DNA of 8,854 nucleotides from Omnitrophica WOR_2 bacterium RIFCSPHIGHO2_02_FULL_52_10 (GCA_001805655.1 MHGR01000033.1:1-8854), one strand, 5' to 3'; shown: positions 1 to 6,658, counted from the stretch's first letter. The notes: generated by a model from the letters alone, not told the origin. Translations and numbers: made by a program.

Positions 1-1
1 C

Positions 2-244
2 GAGATCATCGGGTTTGCCGCCTTGGGGGAGGATGAGCGCCGGGACAAATACGATTACGGGGACCTGCGCCGGTTCCCGGCCTATTTTGGCAGCCATCCC
101 GCGGTCATGCGCCAGAAAATCGGCGGCCATGAACTGAGCCAGGCAGATTTAAAGGAAATCAATAGCCAATACCGGTGGCACCCGTTAAAGTGGTTGAAGG
201 TGCGCTACAAGACCGGGCGGCGGGTGAAGGAAAAAATAATTTAG
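2..244 (+). CDS. C-terminal part of an unidentified protein (5' end outside window)
   Basis: The reading frame is open from the first full codon of the window, so the internal TTG at 23 is probably not a start. The 80 visible residues end in TAA at 242-244. The tail is charged, with aromatic-proline patches (YDYGDLRRFPAYF, HPAVMRQKI, WHPLKWLKVRYKTGRR) and a strongly basic C-terminus; no catalytic motif or membrane segment is seen. The GC-rich codon use matches the manC-like gene at the other end of the window and differs from the AT-rich genes between them. The tail is reminiscent of the C-termini of some family 2 glycosyltransferases, which would suit a polysaccharide locus. That is inference from context only. 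The family is not established. Confidence 0.6.
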   Translation, partial: EIIGFAALGEDERRDKYDYGDLRRFPAYFGSHPAVMRQKIGGHELSQADLKEINSQYRWHPLKWLKVRYKTGRRVKEKII

Positions 245-253
245 GTGGCTGTC

Positions 254-296
254 GGCTTTCAGCCGTCAGCTGTCAGTAGCTGACAGCTGTGGAAGC
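254..296. repeat. Palindromic repeat CAGCTGTCAG-TAG-CTGACAGCTG with flanking mini-hairpin
   Basis: Positions 267-276 and 280-289 are perfect 10-bp inverted arms around a TAG loop, and a smaller GGCT-TTC-AGCC hairpin precedes them at 254-264. The right half (277-296) recurs with 18 of 20 identical bases at 8148-8167, just before the manC-like gene. It follows the first gene's stop by about 10-20 nt but has no T-tract, so it is not a canonical intrinsic terminator. It looks more like a dispersed REP-type sequence. The remaining gap to 392 holds another weak hairpin (GCTT 318-321 with AAGC 330-333, extended by CCC/GGG) and no gene. Confidence 0.65.
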
Positions 297-381
297 CGCC
301 AACTTCCCCGCCCTGTAGCTTGCACCGCGAAGCGGGTGGCGAATAGTTGGGGGAGTCACTTTAAAGATGTTATCTGATTGA

Positions 382-386
382 GAGGG
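382..386 (+). promoter_or_regulatory. Shine-Dalgarno GAGGG deciding the TTG start of fic
   Basis: GAGGG lies 6 nt before TTG 393. The other in-frame TTG, at 378, follows directly after an in-frame stop codon (375-377) and has no upstream purine box. TTG 393 also gives the N-terminus MKTFQQFEKAI, typical of this Fic group. Confidence 0.55.
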
Positions 387-392
387 CGGGGG

Positions 393-1454
393 TTGAAAAC
401 ATTTCAGCAGTTTGAGAAGGCAATTGAAAATATTCCAACGACGACCTCTTGGTATTTGTCGGATTTGGGCGCGGCGCGGGGAAAGCAGGAGCTTTTTACG
501 AAGCAATCGCCTCAGAAGCTGAAGGTGTTGCGCGAGCACGCCTTAATTGAGAGCGCTGTTTCCTCAAACAGAATTGAGGGCGTGACGGTTGATCAGAAAA
601 GGGTCGGTACCGTTGTTTTCGGGAAAAGGCGTCTTAAAGACCGAGGCGAAGAAGAAGTGCGCTGTTACCGAACCGCGCTGGATTGGATTCATCGTGAAGA
701 TACAAAGATACCGGTTTCTGAGAAGACCATCCTCAAACTTCACGCAATGAGCCGAGGCGAAATTTGGGACGCCGGCAGATACAAAGAGAAGAACGTGGAT
801 ATTATTGAAAAACTGCCCGGTGGGCGGGAGCGCGTACGATTTAAGACGGTTGAAGCGTCAAAAACACCGGCTTTCATGAAGAAGCTCATCGAATCCTGGC
901 AGGACACTTTGAAAGAAAAGAACGTCCACCCGCTCATTGCGCTTGCGGCATTCAATCTGGATTTCCTTTGCGTTCATCCTTTCCGTGACGGCAATGGCCG
1001 TGTTTCGAGGTTGATCCTTCTGCTTCAATGCTATTCGCTCGGTTATGAAGCCGGCCGATACATCAGCCTGGAGCGGCTCATCGAACAGAACAAGGAACGT
1101 TATTACGAAACCTTGGGGCAAAGTTCCCTCGGCTGGCACGAAGGCAAGCACGACCCGTGGCCTTACATCAATTATCTTTTGTATATTTTAAAGACAGCCT
1201 ACCAGGAATTTGAAAGCCGTGTCGGTCAGATGAAAAGCCCCCGCGGCGCGAAAACGGAATTGATTGAAGCCGCTGTCAGCGGGTTTGAGAAGGCGTTTAC
1301 TCTTACGGATCTTGAAAAAGCGTGCCCTGGGGTAAGTCGAGATATGATACGGTTAGTGCTTCGCGACCTTCAAAAATTGAAAAAAGTCGAATGCATTGGT
1401 CGCGGTCCTGGAGCTCTATGGAAGAAAAAGGGTAATACTTCTAAAAGAGGGTAA
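393..1454 (+). CDS. Class II Fic domain protein with C-terminal winged-helix-like region
   Basis: Fic enzymes transfer a nucleotide, usually AMP from ATP, to a target protein hydroxyl. The protein is 353 aa from TTG 393. The full active-site signature HPFRDGNGR is at about residues 195-203, with its catalytic histidine, phosphate-anchoring GNGR and following RL. An inhibitory-helix motif SNRIEG, matching (S/T)xxxE(G/N), is at about 58-63 on the N-terminal side. This marks a class II, self-inhibited Fic protein, and it explains why no separate antitoxin is seen nearby. The N-terminal part (SDLGAARGKQELF, SPQKLKVLREHALIESAVSS) is characteristic of the Fic/DUF4172-like group. The last ~70 residues (FTLTDLEKACPGVSRDMIRLVLRDLQKLKKVECIG) read as a winged helix, possibly DNA binding. 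The gene stands alone, with 148 bp before it and 196 bp after. Its 3' end is duplicated at 4707-4752. The family call is secure; the target protein is unknown. Confidence 0.93.
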   Translation: MKTFQQFEKAIENIPTTTSWYLSDLGAARGKQELFTKQSPQKLKVLREHALIESAVSSNRIEGVTVDQKRVGTVVFGKRRLKDRGEEEVRCYRTALDWIHREDTKIPVSEKTILKLHAMSRGEIWDAGRYKEKNVDIIEKLPGGRERVRFKTVEASKTPAFMKKLIESWQDTLKEKNVHPLIALAAFNLDFLCVHPFRDGNGRVSRLILLLQCYSLGYEAGRYISLERLIEQNKERYYETLGQSSLGWHEGKHDPWPYINYLLYILKTAYQEFESRVGQMKSPRGAKTELIEAAVSGFEKAFTLTDLEKACPGVSRDMIRLVLRDLQKLKKVECIGRGPGALWKKKGNTSKRG

Positions 1455-1489
1455 TAATAAGGGTAATAGCCAGGTACCTAAATGCTGAA

Positions 1490-1551
1490 GAAAACGTGCG
1501 GACACTTTTAAATCGCTATATACCAACGAAAATGTCTCCGTCACCTTTATT
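1490..1551. repeat. REP-like repeat, GTCTCCG-CACC type, copy 1
   Basis: GAAAACGTGCGGACAC (1490-1505) and GAAAATGTCTCCGTCACC (1528-1545) are related half-sites. CGGACACTTTT and AAAATGTCTCCG are partly complementary, so the unit can fold. The segment GTCTCCG(T/A)CACC(T/A)TTATT at 1534-1551 recurs with 16 of 18 identical bases at 7207-7224. Such short paired motifs resemble REP sequences mobilised by single-strand (Y1/RAYT) transposases; no such transposase is in the window. Confidence 0.5.
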
Positions 1552-1565
1552 AAAAGCCAATACTT

Positions 1566-1592
1566 TTAAAGCAGCGGAAAGGGCGCTGTCCC
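1566..1592. repeat. GGGCGCTGTCCC repeat, copy 1
   Basis: This ~27-bp segment matches 5383-5409 closely, with an exact 15-base core AAAGGGCGCTGTCCC at 1578-1592. Here the core continues into CCCTTT, so AAAGGG/CCCTTT can form a hairpin. In both copies a gene start follows, about 60 bp downstream here and 2 bp downstream in the second. It could be a mobile repeat or an upstream element; the sequence alone does not say. Confidence 0.55.
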
Positions 1593-1637
1593 CTTTATCT
1601 GATAATGTGCAGTGCGCTTGGAGATATCCTGCACTTT

Positions 1638-1645
1638 GGAAGGAG
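1638..1645 (+). promoter_or_regulatory. Strong Shine-Dalgarno GGAAGGAG
   Basis: GGAAGGAG ends 5 nt before ATG 1651. It selects that start over the in-frame GTG at 1612, which would add 13 residues ahead of a clear N-terminal membrane anchor. An inverted repeat GTGCAG (1607-1612) / CTGCAC (1629-1634) lies just upstream. Confidence 0.75.
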
Positions 1646-1650
1646 TAGAA

Positions 1651-3204
1651 ATGTATAACAAACAGTTTGTAGTCAGAAAGAGGTTTTTGCTTAGTGCTTT
1701 TATATTCTTTGGCTTAGGTCTTCTGGCTATTAAAATTATTCTGCCGCCAGTTCCTGTGTCTAATTCGAATTATCAAGATATTAAACCGACCAAGGTAGTT
1801 TTTGACAAGGATAAAAATATTCGTAAAGAGTTTTATTCGAATGGTCAATTAGCATCTGAGATTTATTACAAAAATGGCCTTCCTCATGGTGTTTCAAAAT
1901 GGCTTGATAAATCCGGCATTGTGGACATGGTTGCTGTTTATGAAGACGGTGATTTAATCGCCGGCAACACGCCAGATCGATCTGCCCAATGTTTTCGTGA
2001 AAGCCACTATAAAGGTTCTTATAAAGATATTTTTGCGGACTTCAAAGATGACAATTTAATTTATGGAAACTACCTGAAGGCTGGTGCTAAATTTGATGAA
2101 AAACTTTTAAGAAATCTTCAAAATAATCAAAATGTCCTGAAGCTTTATTTGAAGGCGGTCAAAGAGCCGAATGATGATAATCTTTTTGGTGAAATACAAA
2201 AACCCATAAGTCCTTGGTCATGCCTGCCAAGATTTTTTAAATATGTAAATTTAGCTGATCTGTCTTTGATCCACAGTAAAATTTTAGAACAGCAAAACGA
2301 CTACAAATCCGCTGGGGAATATTTACTTGCTAACTTATATTTATTGGTTCAACTATCACAGCAAAAAGAAGGCACATTACTGAGCGAAATTATGTATACC
2401 ATTATGCTTAACAAAATATTTCTTCCAATTTCTCAAAGCATTGTTAATGATTCATACGACAATCATTATCTTCAGAATCTCCTTCACAGCCTAAAAGTCA
2501 TTGAGACAAATAGGCCTGCCTTCGCCCAAATAATGGAGCAGGAATTTGTTTTCTCTTGGTCTTATATTGAAATATTGCAGTTGGAGGCAAAATACGAACC
2601 GGATTATAATGAACGATTCTGGGACATATTCATGAAGGAGTTTAAATCATTGGATAAACAGCTTATGGAGTATATAAAGAATAATGATAAAGTGATGGTT
2701 CAGAAAATATTGGATGAAAGCAAGCAGGTTCTGGGAAACTTCAGTAAAGACAAAAAAACGTTTAATGCCGATGATTTTAGCTTTCCGTTCAAGCAGGATC
2801 CTGAGCAGGCAGCTGACTATGCCAAAATATTTTTTGGTATGTCAAAACCCAATTATTATACAACCGAAGATTATATCCGGATTTTTGAAAGCCAGCGGTA
2901 TGTTCTCGAGCTGGCTGCCGCGGTCAAATTATTTTATCTTGAAAATAACAAACTGCCGTCTTCGTTAGAAGACTTAAAACCGAAGTATTTGGAAGGAGTT
3001 CCCAAGGATTATTTCAACGGTGGTAAAGACTATCATTATCAAACTCAAAATAACGGTTTTCTATTGTATGGAGTTGGTCCCGACCAAGAAGACCAGGATG
3101 GCCAGGTAGAATATAGCTATGATGGTAAAGGGGATGCTTTAAAAATTAAGGGGGATATTATCTTTCGCTATCATTGGCCGGAAAAAATTTTGGGGACACA
3201 ATAA
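1651..3204 (+). CDS. Membrane-anchored orphan protein with MORN-2-like segment and a 'LPSSLEDL...YGVGPD' C-terminal domain
   Basis: The protein is 517 aa. Residues ~12-31 (FLLSAFIFFGLGLLAIKIIL) after VVRKR are one membrane anchor or uncleaved signal, so most of the chain should be outside the cytoplasm. Residues ~58-90 (RKEFYSNGQLASEIYYKNGLPHGVSKWLDKSG) resemble the MORN-2/YwqK repeat pattern of alternating aromatic and glycine residues. The middle (~110-410) is AT-rich, mostly helical-looking, with no recognised motif. The last ~100 residues (417-517) carry ENNKLPSSLEDLKPKYLEGVPKDYFNGG, LLYGVGPDQEDQDG and GDIIFRYHWP. That layout is shared by C-terminal domains of many exported proteins of Planctomycetes/Verrucomicrobia-type bacteria and recalls the C-terminal half of type II secretion pseudopilins. 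Function unknown. Its stop codon TAA lies in the first of two tandem TAAACGGCAT units leading into a palindromic element. Confidence 0.8.
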   Translation: MYNKQFVVRKRFLLSAFIFFGLGLLAIKIILPPVPVSNSNYQDIKPTKVVFDKDKNIRKEFYSNGQLASEIYYKNGLPHGVSKWLDKSGIVDMVAVYEDGDLIAGNTPDRSAQCFRESHYKGSYKDIFADFKDDNLIYGNYLKAGAKFDEKLLRNLQNNQNVLKLYLKAVKEPNDDNLFGEIQKPISPWSCLPRFFKYVNLADLSLIHSKILEQQNDYKSAGEYLLANLYLLVQLSQQKEGTLLSEIMYTIMLNKIFLPISQSIVNDSYDNHYLQNLLHSLKVIETNRPAFAQIMEQEFVFSWSYIEILQLEAKYEPDYNERFWDIFMKEFKSLDKQLMEYIKNNDKVMVQKILDESKQVLGNFSKDKKTFNADDFSFPFKQDPEQAADYAKIFFGMSKPNYYTTEDYIRIFESQRYVLELAAAVKLFYLENNKLPSSLEDLKPKYLEGVPKDYFNGGKDYHYQTQNNGFLLYGVGPDQEDQDGQVEYSYDGKGDALKIKGDIIFRYHWPEKILGTQ

Positions 3205-3325
3205 ACGGCATTAAACGGCATAGACGTTGTACGTAACCGCTTGAAAATTAGACACATGTGAGCCAAAGATATTTTATTCATAACACAACCGGCTTAAATT
3301 GGTTACATACAGTGTCTCCCGGGCC
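3202..3325. repeat. Long-hairpin palindromic element, copy 1, with duplicated TAAACGGCAT edge
   Basis: Outer arms 3222-3238 and 3301-3317 pair over 17 positions (14 Watson-Crick, 2 G-U, 1 mismatch). The apical segment ATTTTATTCATAAC is identical in all three copies. The inner stem is weaker than in the other copies (CATGTG against CACAAC). The left edge TAAACGGCAT is present twice in tandem (3202-3211 and 3212-3221), and the first unit supplies the TAA stop of the preceding gene. No target-site duplication is evident beyond this. Of the three copies this one has diverged most. Confidence 0.85.
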
Positions 3326-3488
3326 TTTCTAAGTGGGTAAAACTCCAATAGGGAATCCCCATATTAATGTGGTAATGAATGTGGTAATATCATGGGTATT
3401 GGGCTGACTGTTGGTAATGCCACCACTTAAGCAAGGGCTGTTTTCAAAAATAACTTGACAAGTCGTTTTTTTATAGTAAAAAAGACTC
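3326..3488. other. Intergenic stretch with GGTAAT repeats, no gene
   Basis: With the preceding palindromic element this makes a 284-bp gene-free interval. ATGTGGTAAT occurs twice, 12 bp apart (3367-3376 and 3379-3388), and GGTAAT appears again near 3413. The same hexamer marks the Fic 3' tail and its downstream copy, so this stretch may be a decayed relative. TTGACA at 3456-3461 precedes the ATPase gene, but no well-spaced -10 box follows. Confidence 0.4.
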
Positions 3489-4622
3489 ATGTATCCACGA
3501 TTACTTCAACCGCCTCCTAAGCAAAGCTTCTTCCTATTTGGCCCGCGCGGGGTAGGGAAGACGGCATGGGTGCGCAACCAGTTTCCTGATGCGCTGTTTT
3601 TCGATCTGCTCGATCACCAGACGTACACGCAATTGCTGGCTGCGCCGCAGCGGCTCGGCGATCAAATTCCTCAGGGGTACAAGGGCTGGGTTGTGGTGGA
3701 TGAAGTCCAGCGTGTACCAGAGCTGCTCAACGAGGTGCATCGGCTCATCGAGTCCCGGCGGCTGCGGTTTGTGTTGACAGGTTCAAGTGCGCGCAAGTTG
3801 CGCCGCCGCGGTGTCAATTTGCTGGCAGGCCGCGCTCTGACGCGCCATATGCATCCTTTGACGGCGTTGGAATTGGGTGTGGATTTCGACTTGAAGCGCG
3901 CGCTGCGGTGGGGTTGTCTGCCGCTGGCCTGCACCAGTGAGAAGCCTCAGGACTATTTGAATAGTTATGCAGCAACCTACCTGCGCGAAGAAGTGCAACA
4001 GGAGGGATTTGTCCGCAACATCGGGGCGTTCAGCCGGTTCCTTGAAGCCGCCAGCTTTTCGCAGGGTAGCCTTTTGAACATGGCGGCGGTTTCCCGAGAA
4101 TGCGCGGTTTCGGCCAAAGTCGTCGAAGATTATTTCAGCATTCTCGAGGACCTGCTGATCGCCGTGCGATTACCGGTTTTCACCAAACGCGCCAAGCGTC
4201 GGCTGATCACCCACCCGAAATTCTACTATTTCGACGCGGGAGTGTTTCAAGCCATTCGGCCCCGCGGTCCGCTGGATGCTCCGGAAGAGATCCATGGTGC
4301 GGCGCTCGAGACGCTTTTTTTGCAAGAGGCGCGCGCTATTAATGACTATAAAGATTTGGGGTATCAGTTGTATTACTGGCGCACCGCCACAGGCGACGAG
4401 GTGGATTTTGTGTTGTATGGGGAACGCGGTCTGTGTGCCTTTGAAGTGAAAATGGCCCGCAACATTCGAGCCGATGATCTGCGGACTTTACAACGCTTCC
4501 GCGCTGATTTTCCGCGCGCCAAGATGCGCCTGTTATATTTGGGCGACCGGCGTTGGCACGACCGTGGCATTGAAGTGGTGCCCTTTGTTGATTGCATTAC
4601 TCATCTTGACCAATGGTTATAA
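3489..4622 (+). CDS. AAA_14 / DUF4143 family ATPase
   Basis: The protein is 377 aa, the usual length for this family. It begins MYPRLLQPPPKQSFFLFGPRGVGKT, with Walker A GPRGVGKT at 18-25. Walker B VVVDEVQ is at ~68-74, and FVLTGSSARKLRR at ~95-106 is the sensor-like strand typical of AAA_14. The C-terminal DUF4143 half ends in a restriction-nuclease-like fold with E274 (GAALE), D306 (GDEVDF) and E319-x-K321 (FEVK), a PD-(D/E)xK-type arrangement. Members are widespread orphan ATPases whose physiological role is not settled; they are common in accessory DNA. GC content is higher than in the genes before 3204 and after 5412, suggesting a separate origin. No good Shine-Dalgarno precedes ATG 3489. 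The stop overlaps a following ATG (TAATG at 4620-4624). Confidence 0.92.
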   Translation: MYPRLLQPPPKQSFFLFGPRGVGKTAWVRNQFPDALFFDLLDHQTYTQLLAAPQRLGDQIPQGYKGWVVVDEVQRVPELLNEVHRLIESRRLRFVLTGSSARKLRRRGVNLLAGRALTRHMHPLTALELGVDFDLKRALRWGCLPLACTSEKPQDYLNSYAATYLREEVQQEGFVRNIGAFSRFLEAASFSQGSLLNMAAVSRECAVSAKVVEDYFSILEDLLIAVRLPVFTKRAKRRLITHPKFYYFDAGVFQAIRPRGPLDAPEEIHGAALETLFLQEARAINDYKDLGYQLYYWRTATGDEVDFVLYGERGLCAFEVKMARNIRADDLRTLQRFRADFPRAKMRLLYLGDRRWHDRGIEVVPFVDCITHLDQWL

Positions 4623-4723
4623 TGAACAAAAAAGATAAGAAAAAAGTTTACCTGGCACATGGGGTTGACCGGTGGCTGCCTACTCAACCGGCCCTGCGGG
4701 GCACTTTGGAAGAAAAAGGGTAA
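4622..4723 (+). CDS. Possible 33-aa ORF overlapping the ATPase stop
   Basis: ATG 4622 shares its A with the ATPase stop codon (TAATG), a common coupling arrangement. It opens a 33-codon frame, MNKKDKKKVYLAHGVDRW and onward, ending TAA 4721-4723. The peptide starts with a lysine-rich stretch and has no recognised motif. Its last ~18 bases lie inside the duplicated Fic tail but in a different frame from it. An inverted repeat GGTTGA/TCAACC (4663-4668, 4684-4689) lies inside. It may be only a chance frame created by that junction. Confidence 0.2.
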   Translation: MNKKDKKKVYLAHGVDRWLPTQPALRGTLEEKG

Positions 4724-4752
4724 TGCCTCTAAAAGGGGGTAATAATAAGGGT
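4701..4752 (+). pseudogene. Displaced copy of the Fic gene 3' end
   Basis: Bases 4707-4752 match 1419-1464 at 43 of 46 positions. In the matching frame they encode ALWKKKGNASKRG and a stop at 4740-4742, against ALWKKKGNTSKRG in the intact Fic protein. Matching continues past both stop codons into GGTAATAATAAGGGT. Upstream of 4701 there is no obvious Fic sequence, so only the last dozen or so codons remain. This may be the scar of a second, deleted fic gene or of recombination at the tail. Confidence 0.7.
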
Positions 4753-4860
4753 GGTATCTGGTTTGGGAAGGAAATAAGGTTGCGGTATGTGTCTGGGGAT
4801 TGGAGCGGTGGAAGTTAGAATTGTGCACGCGCGGACGCAATTGTCGTGTAAATCCGGCAC
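4753..4860. other. Intergenic stretch, no gene seen
   Basis: This is about 108 bp between the Fic-tail scar and the next gene. It shows no convincing frame, RNA or terminator. Confidence 0.3.
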
Positions 4861-5178
4861 ATGCCGCAGGCTCAATGGGCCTTAAAAGACGTGAAAAGGC
4901 ATAGCGAAGACTACTATTTTAAGGCCCGGGAGAAGATTTATGGCCGGCTGGCCCGATTGCCGCGGGGCACCATTAAAGAACGCCTGATATCCGGCCGGAA
5001 GTATTATTACCTCCAGCGCCGCGAGGGAAAGAAGGTTCTGCACACCTACCTCGGCAAGGAAATCCCCGAGGATTTGAAAAAGAAGCTCCGGGAACGTAAA
5101 GCGTTGCGGCTTGAGCTTAGGAAGATCCAGGATGTCCTTCTGGCATCCCTGTCGGCAAAAATAAAGGCTGTTGCCTGA
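4861..5178 (+). CDS. Small basic protein of the 'GTIKERxIxGRKYYYLQxREGKK' type, function unknown
   Basis: The protein is 105 aa. The core at ~36-66 (GTIKERLISGRKYYYLQRREGKKVLHTYLGKE) matches a recurring pattern in short bacterial and archaeal proteins: glycine-start, a basic strand, then GK-YYYLQ-REG-KV and a YLGK/YI element. A lysine/arginine-rich helix (70-92, EDLKKKLRERKALRLELRKIQ) follows. The strand-rich core with a charged helix suggests nucleic-acid or protein binding, but no activity is known to me. An in-frame stop at 4849-4851 limits the start to ATG 4861 or the GTG at 4891; neither has a clear Shine-Dalgarno. In other genomes such proteins tend to sit near nucleotidyltransferase-like or toxin-antitoxin genes (recalled, not checked); no such partner is next to it here. 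Confidence 0.7.
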   Translation: MPQAQWALKDVKRHSEDYYFKAREKIYGRLARLPRGTIKERLISGRKYYYLQRREGKKVLHTYLGKEIPEDLKKKLRERKALRLELRKIQDVLLASLSAKIKAVA

Positions 5179-5194
5179 CCCGCGATTTACACTA

Positions 5195-5220
5195 CAATTC
5201 CTGCCGCGCGGCGGGAATTG
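5195..5220 (+). terminator. Strong GC hairpin after the small basic gene, possible terminator
   Basis: CAATTCC-T-GCCG-CG-CGGC-G-GGAATTG is a 26-bp near-perfect inverted repeat starting 17 nt after the stop at 5178. It is followed by CCTTTATG, so the T-run is short. Its stability and position favour a transcription-end or RNA-protecting hairpin. A partial repetition of GCGGC-GG-GAATTG follows at ~5229-5247. Confidence 0.45.
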
Positions 5221-5272
5221 CCTTTATGCGGCAGGGTGGTAGAATTGGGGAGCGCTATATGTCCTCGGAAAG

Positions 5273-5382
5273 CGGCATAGACGTTGTACATAACCGCTTG
5301 AAATTTAAACGGATGTAAGCAAAATATATTTTATTCATAACACGTCCAGCTTAAATCGGTTACATACAACGTCTACAGGGCC
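5273..5382. repeat. Long-hairpin palindromic element, copy 2
   Basis: Outer arms 5279-5296 and 5357-5374 pair at 16 of 18 positions. The inner stem pairs TTTAA and GGA (left) with TCC and TTAAA (right, 5345-5355). The apical segment is the same as in the other copies. It differs from copy 3 at roughly 10 of 107 positions by hand count. Unlike the other two copies, it is about 94 nt from the previous stop and lacks the TAAACGGCAT edge (it reads GAAAGCGGCAT). Confidence 0.85.
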
Positions 5383-5409
5383 TAAAAACAGCAAAAAGGG
5401 CGCTGTCCC
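5383..5409. repeat. GGGCGCTGTCCC repeat, copy 2
   Basis: This is the second copy of the repeat at 1566-1592, with the exact 15-base core at 5395-5409. It abuts the right edge of palindromic element copy 2 and ends 2 nt before ATG 5412. A shorter echo, AAAAGGGCGCTG, occurs inside the next gene at about 5466-5477. Confidence 0.55.
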
Positions 5410-5411
5410 GG

Positions 5412-6017
5412 ATGACGTTGATATCTGAAATCCAGAGACTGAAAATGGATGGTTTTAAAGCGACGAAAAGGGCGCTGGTTCTGTTTATTCATAAAGAGAA
5501 AATCGATATGACTGAGGGAGAAAAAACAATTATTGAAATACGCAAAGGATTAGTCGACCAGTTTGTTTTGGCTACCGGACAGTTTGTGGGGGAAATTGAT
5601 CGAATACTTTTAACTTTCGACCTGAAGGACGAGGACATTGTTGATTCATCACCGATGATGTTTGCTTATTTTACCGCCTTAATGGCGGTCATCGAAACTA
5701 CAGAGGATTTTCCCGATATTGCCTTCTTCTACATAGGTGAATATAAAAGGGCGATATCGAAGACTTGGGCCGCAAGCCCTAAAATGATCCCAGAGTGTGA
5801 TAAAGATCTTGAAGTAGCAGCAAAACTATTTAATAAAGTAATAGGAGATTCTGTCTCGATCAGAAATTTCAAAGGGAGAGAGAGCTTATCTGAAATTTCT
5901 CTGAAATTGAGTGAAGAGTTTGTATCAATACTTTTTCATGATCCAATAAAAGATGAAAAACTGAAGAATGATTTAACCAGCGCTGTATCTAATTTTCATA
6001 CAGAAAGACTCGCGTAA
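5412..6017 (+). CDS. Unidentified 201-aa soluble protein
   Basis: I do not recognise this protein. It is acidic-to-neutral, helical-looking and has no signal peptide or membrane segment. It includes EGEKTIIEIRKGLVDQFVLATGQFVGEIDRILLTFDLKDEDIVDSSP (about 35-80) and a hydrophobic patch FAYFTALMAVIE. Codon use is AT-rich, unlike the manC-like gene. The start is uncertain. ATG 5412 lies only 2 nt after a repeat that occupies the ribosome-binding position. ATG 5445 (after GAGACTGAAA) and ATG 5508 are in frame, and translation from either would still keep most of the protein. It is the first gene after palindromic element copy 2. Confidence 0.6.
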   Translation: MTLISEIQRLKMDGFKATKRALVLFIHKEKIDMTEGEKTIIEIRKGLVDQFVLATGQFVGEIDRILLTFDLKDEDIVDSSPMMFAYFTALMAVIETTEDFPDIAFFYIGEYKRAISKTWAASPKMIPECDKDLEVAAKLFNKVIGDSVSIRNFKGRESLSEISLKLSEEFVSILFHDPIKDEKLKNDLTSAVSNFHTERLA

Positions 6018-6145
6018 CTAAAAATTATTTTTAAAGAAATGATTAATAAAATCGAAGGCGCTATTAGAAATCGGGAATAAGATTTTCGGGTAAAAATCCT
6101 GATGGGTAGGTGTTAAATTTAAACTCATCAAAAAAGAAATGGGAA
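6018..6145. other. Intergenic stretch with weak hairpin
   Basis: AT-rich spacer. GATTTT (6081-6086) and AAAATC (6093-6098) can pair around CGGGTA, but the stem is too weak to call a terminator or switch. No gene seen. Confidence 0.3.
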
Positions 6146-6631
6146 ATGTCAAAAACTACGCAGACTAATTCACCTAATAATCCCTCTCATAATCGGCTCT
6201 GGGGGTTCCTGCTTCTCCCTTTACTCGCCGTTGTTCTATTCCTGGGACTATACATCATTCTTTTTAAAATGGAACGATTCCCCTACCTCTTGGGGATAGC
6301 AGCGTTTTCAATAGCGTATGCCCTGCATTTTTTCGCGGTCTCAATCGCGCTATGCGGAGTTTACATTCGAGAAGACAACGATAATAGATTTGAACGCCTG
6401 CGACAAAAGGAACGCCGCATTGTGACTTCGGCAATGTACGCATTAGCTGGTGGACTCGGCATCCTCTTCGCAGGTGGTCTTTGCGCAATCGGCTGTAGTA
6501 TTGCCGTCTGGTTCTATGCTCCAGCGGCGATTCTATTGTTCGTGAGCGTGTTAAAATATGTTCTCTTCGAACGCGGGTGGCCGCGGGAAGTACGAGATAT
6601 TAGAAAAGAAAATACACAAGACACAAAATAA
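6146..6631 (+). CDS. Small polytopic membrane protein, unknown
   Basis: The protein is 161 aa from ATG 6146, which has GGGAA just upstream. A GTG at 6110 would add 12 residues (LNLNSSKKKWE) and is less likely. Predicted membrane segments are LWGFLLLPLLAVVLFLGLYI, YLLGIAAFSIAYALHFFAVS, YALAGGLGILFAGGLCAIGC and a shorter APAAILLFVSVLKYVLF, giving about four helices. A charged loop (REDNDNRFERLRQKERR) separates helices 2 and 3, and the tail is polar. No family motif is recognised. Only 57 nt separate it from the next membrane protein gene, so the two may be cotranscribed. Confidence 0.65.
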   Translation: MSKTTQTNSPNNPSHNRLWGFLLLPLLAVVLFLGLYIILFKMERFPYLLGIAAFSIAYALHFFAVSIALCGVYIREDNDNRFERLRQKERRIVTSAMYALAGGLGILFAGGLCAIGCSIAVWFYAPAAILLFVSVLKYVLFERGWPREVRDIRKENTQDTK

Positions 6632-6658
6632 ACGTAAAATAAACGCGACGGTACATTT
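6625..6658. repeat. AAAATAAACG tandem pair and GACGG-ACATTT half repeat
   Basis: AAAATAAACG occurs at 6625-6634 and 6636-6645; the first copy contains the stop codon of the preceding gene. The following ATAAAC-GC-GACGG-T-ACATTT resembles ATAAAC-AT-GACGG-AC-ACATTT at 7175-7195, the left part of the next REP-like hairpin. It is probably a decayed relative. Confidence 0.35.

Noticed and set aside
1612..1650. GTG 1612 as the start of the 517-aa protein
   Set aside because: There is a strong Shine-Dalgarno 5 nt before ATG 1651, and the extra residues would precede a clear N-terminal membrane anchor.
3456..3478. TTGACA ... TATAGT as a sigma-70 promoter for the AAA_14 ATPase
   Set aside because: The spacer is only 11 nt, too short for normal promoter geometry, and no other good -10 box lies 16-18 nt downstream.
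4601..4840. Minus-strand 79-codon frame over the ATPase 3' end and spacer
   Set aside because: It overlaps the ATPase end and the Fic-tail scar, has low-complexity composition and no recognisable motif or ribosome-binding site.
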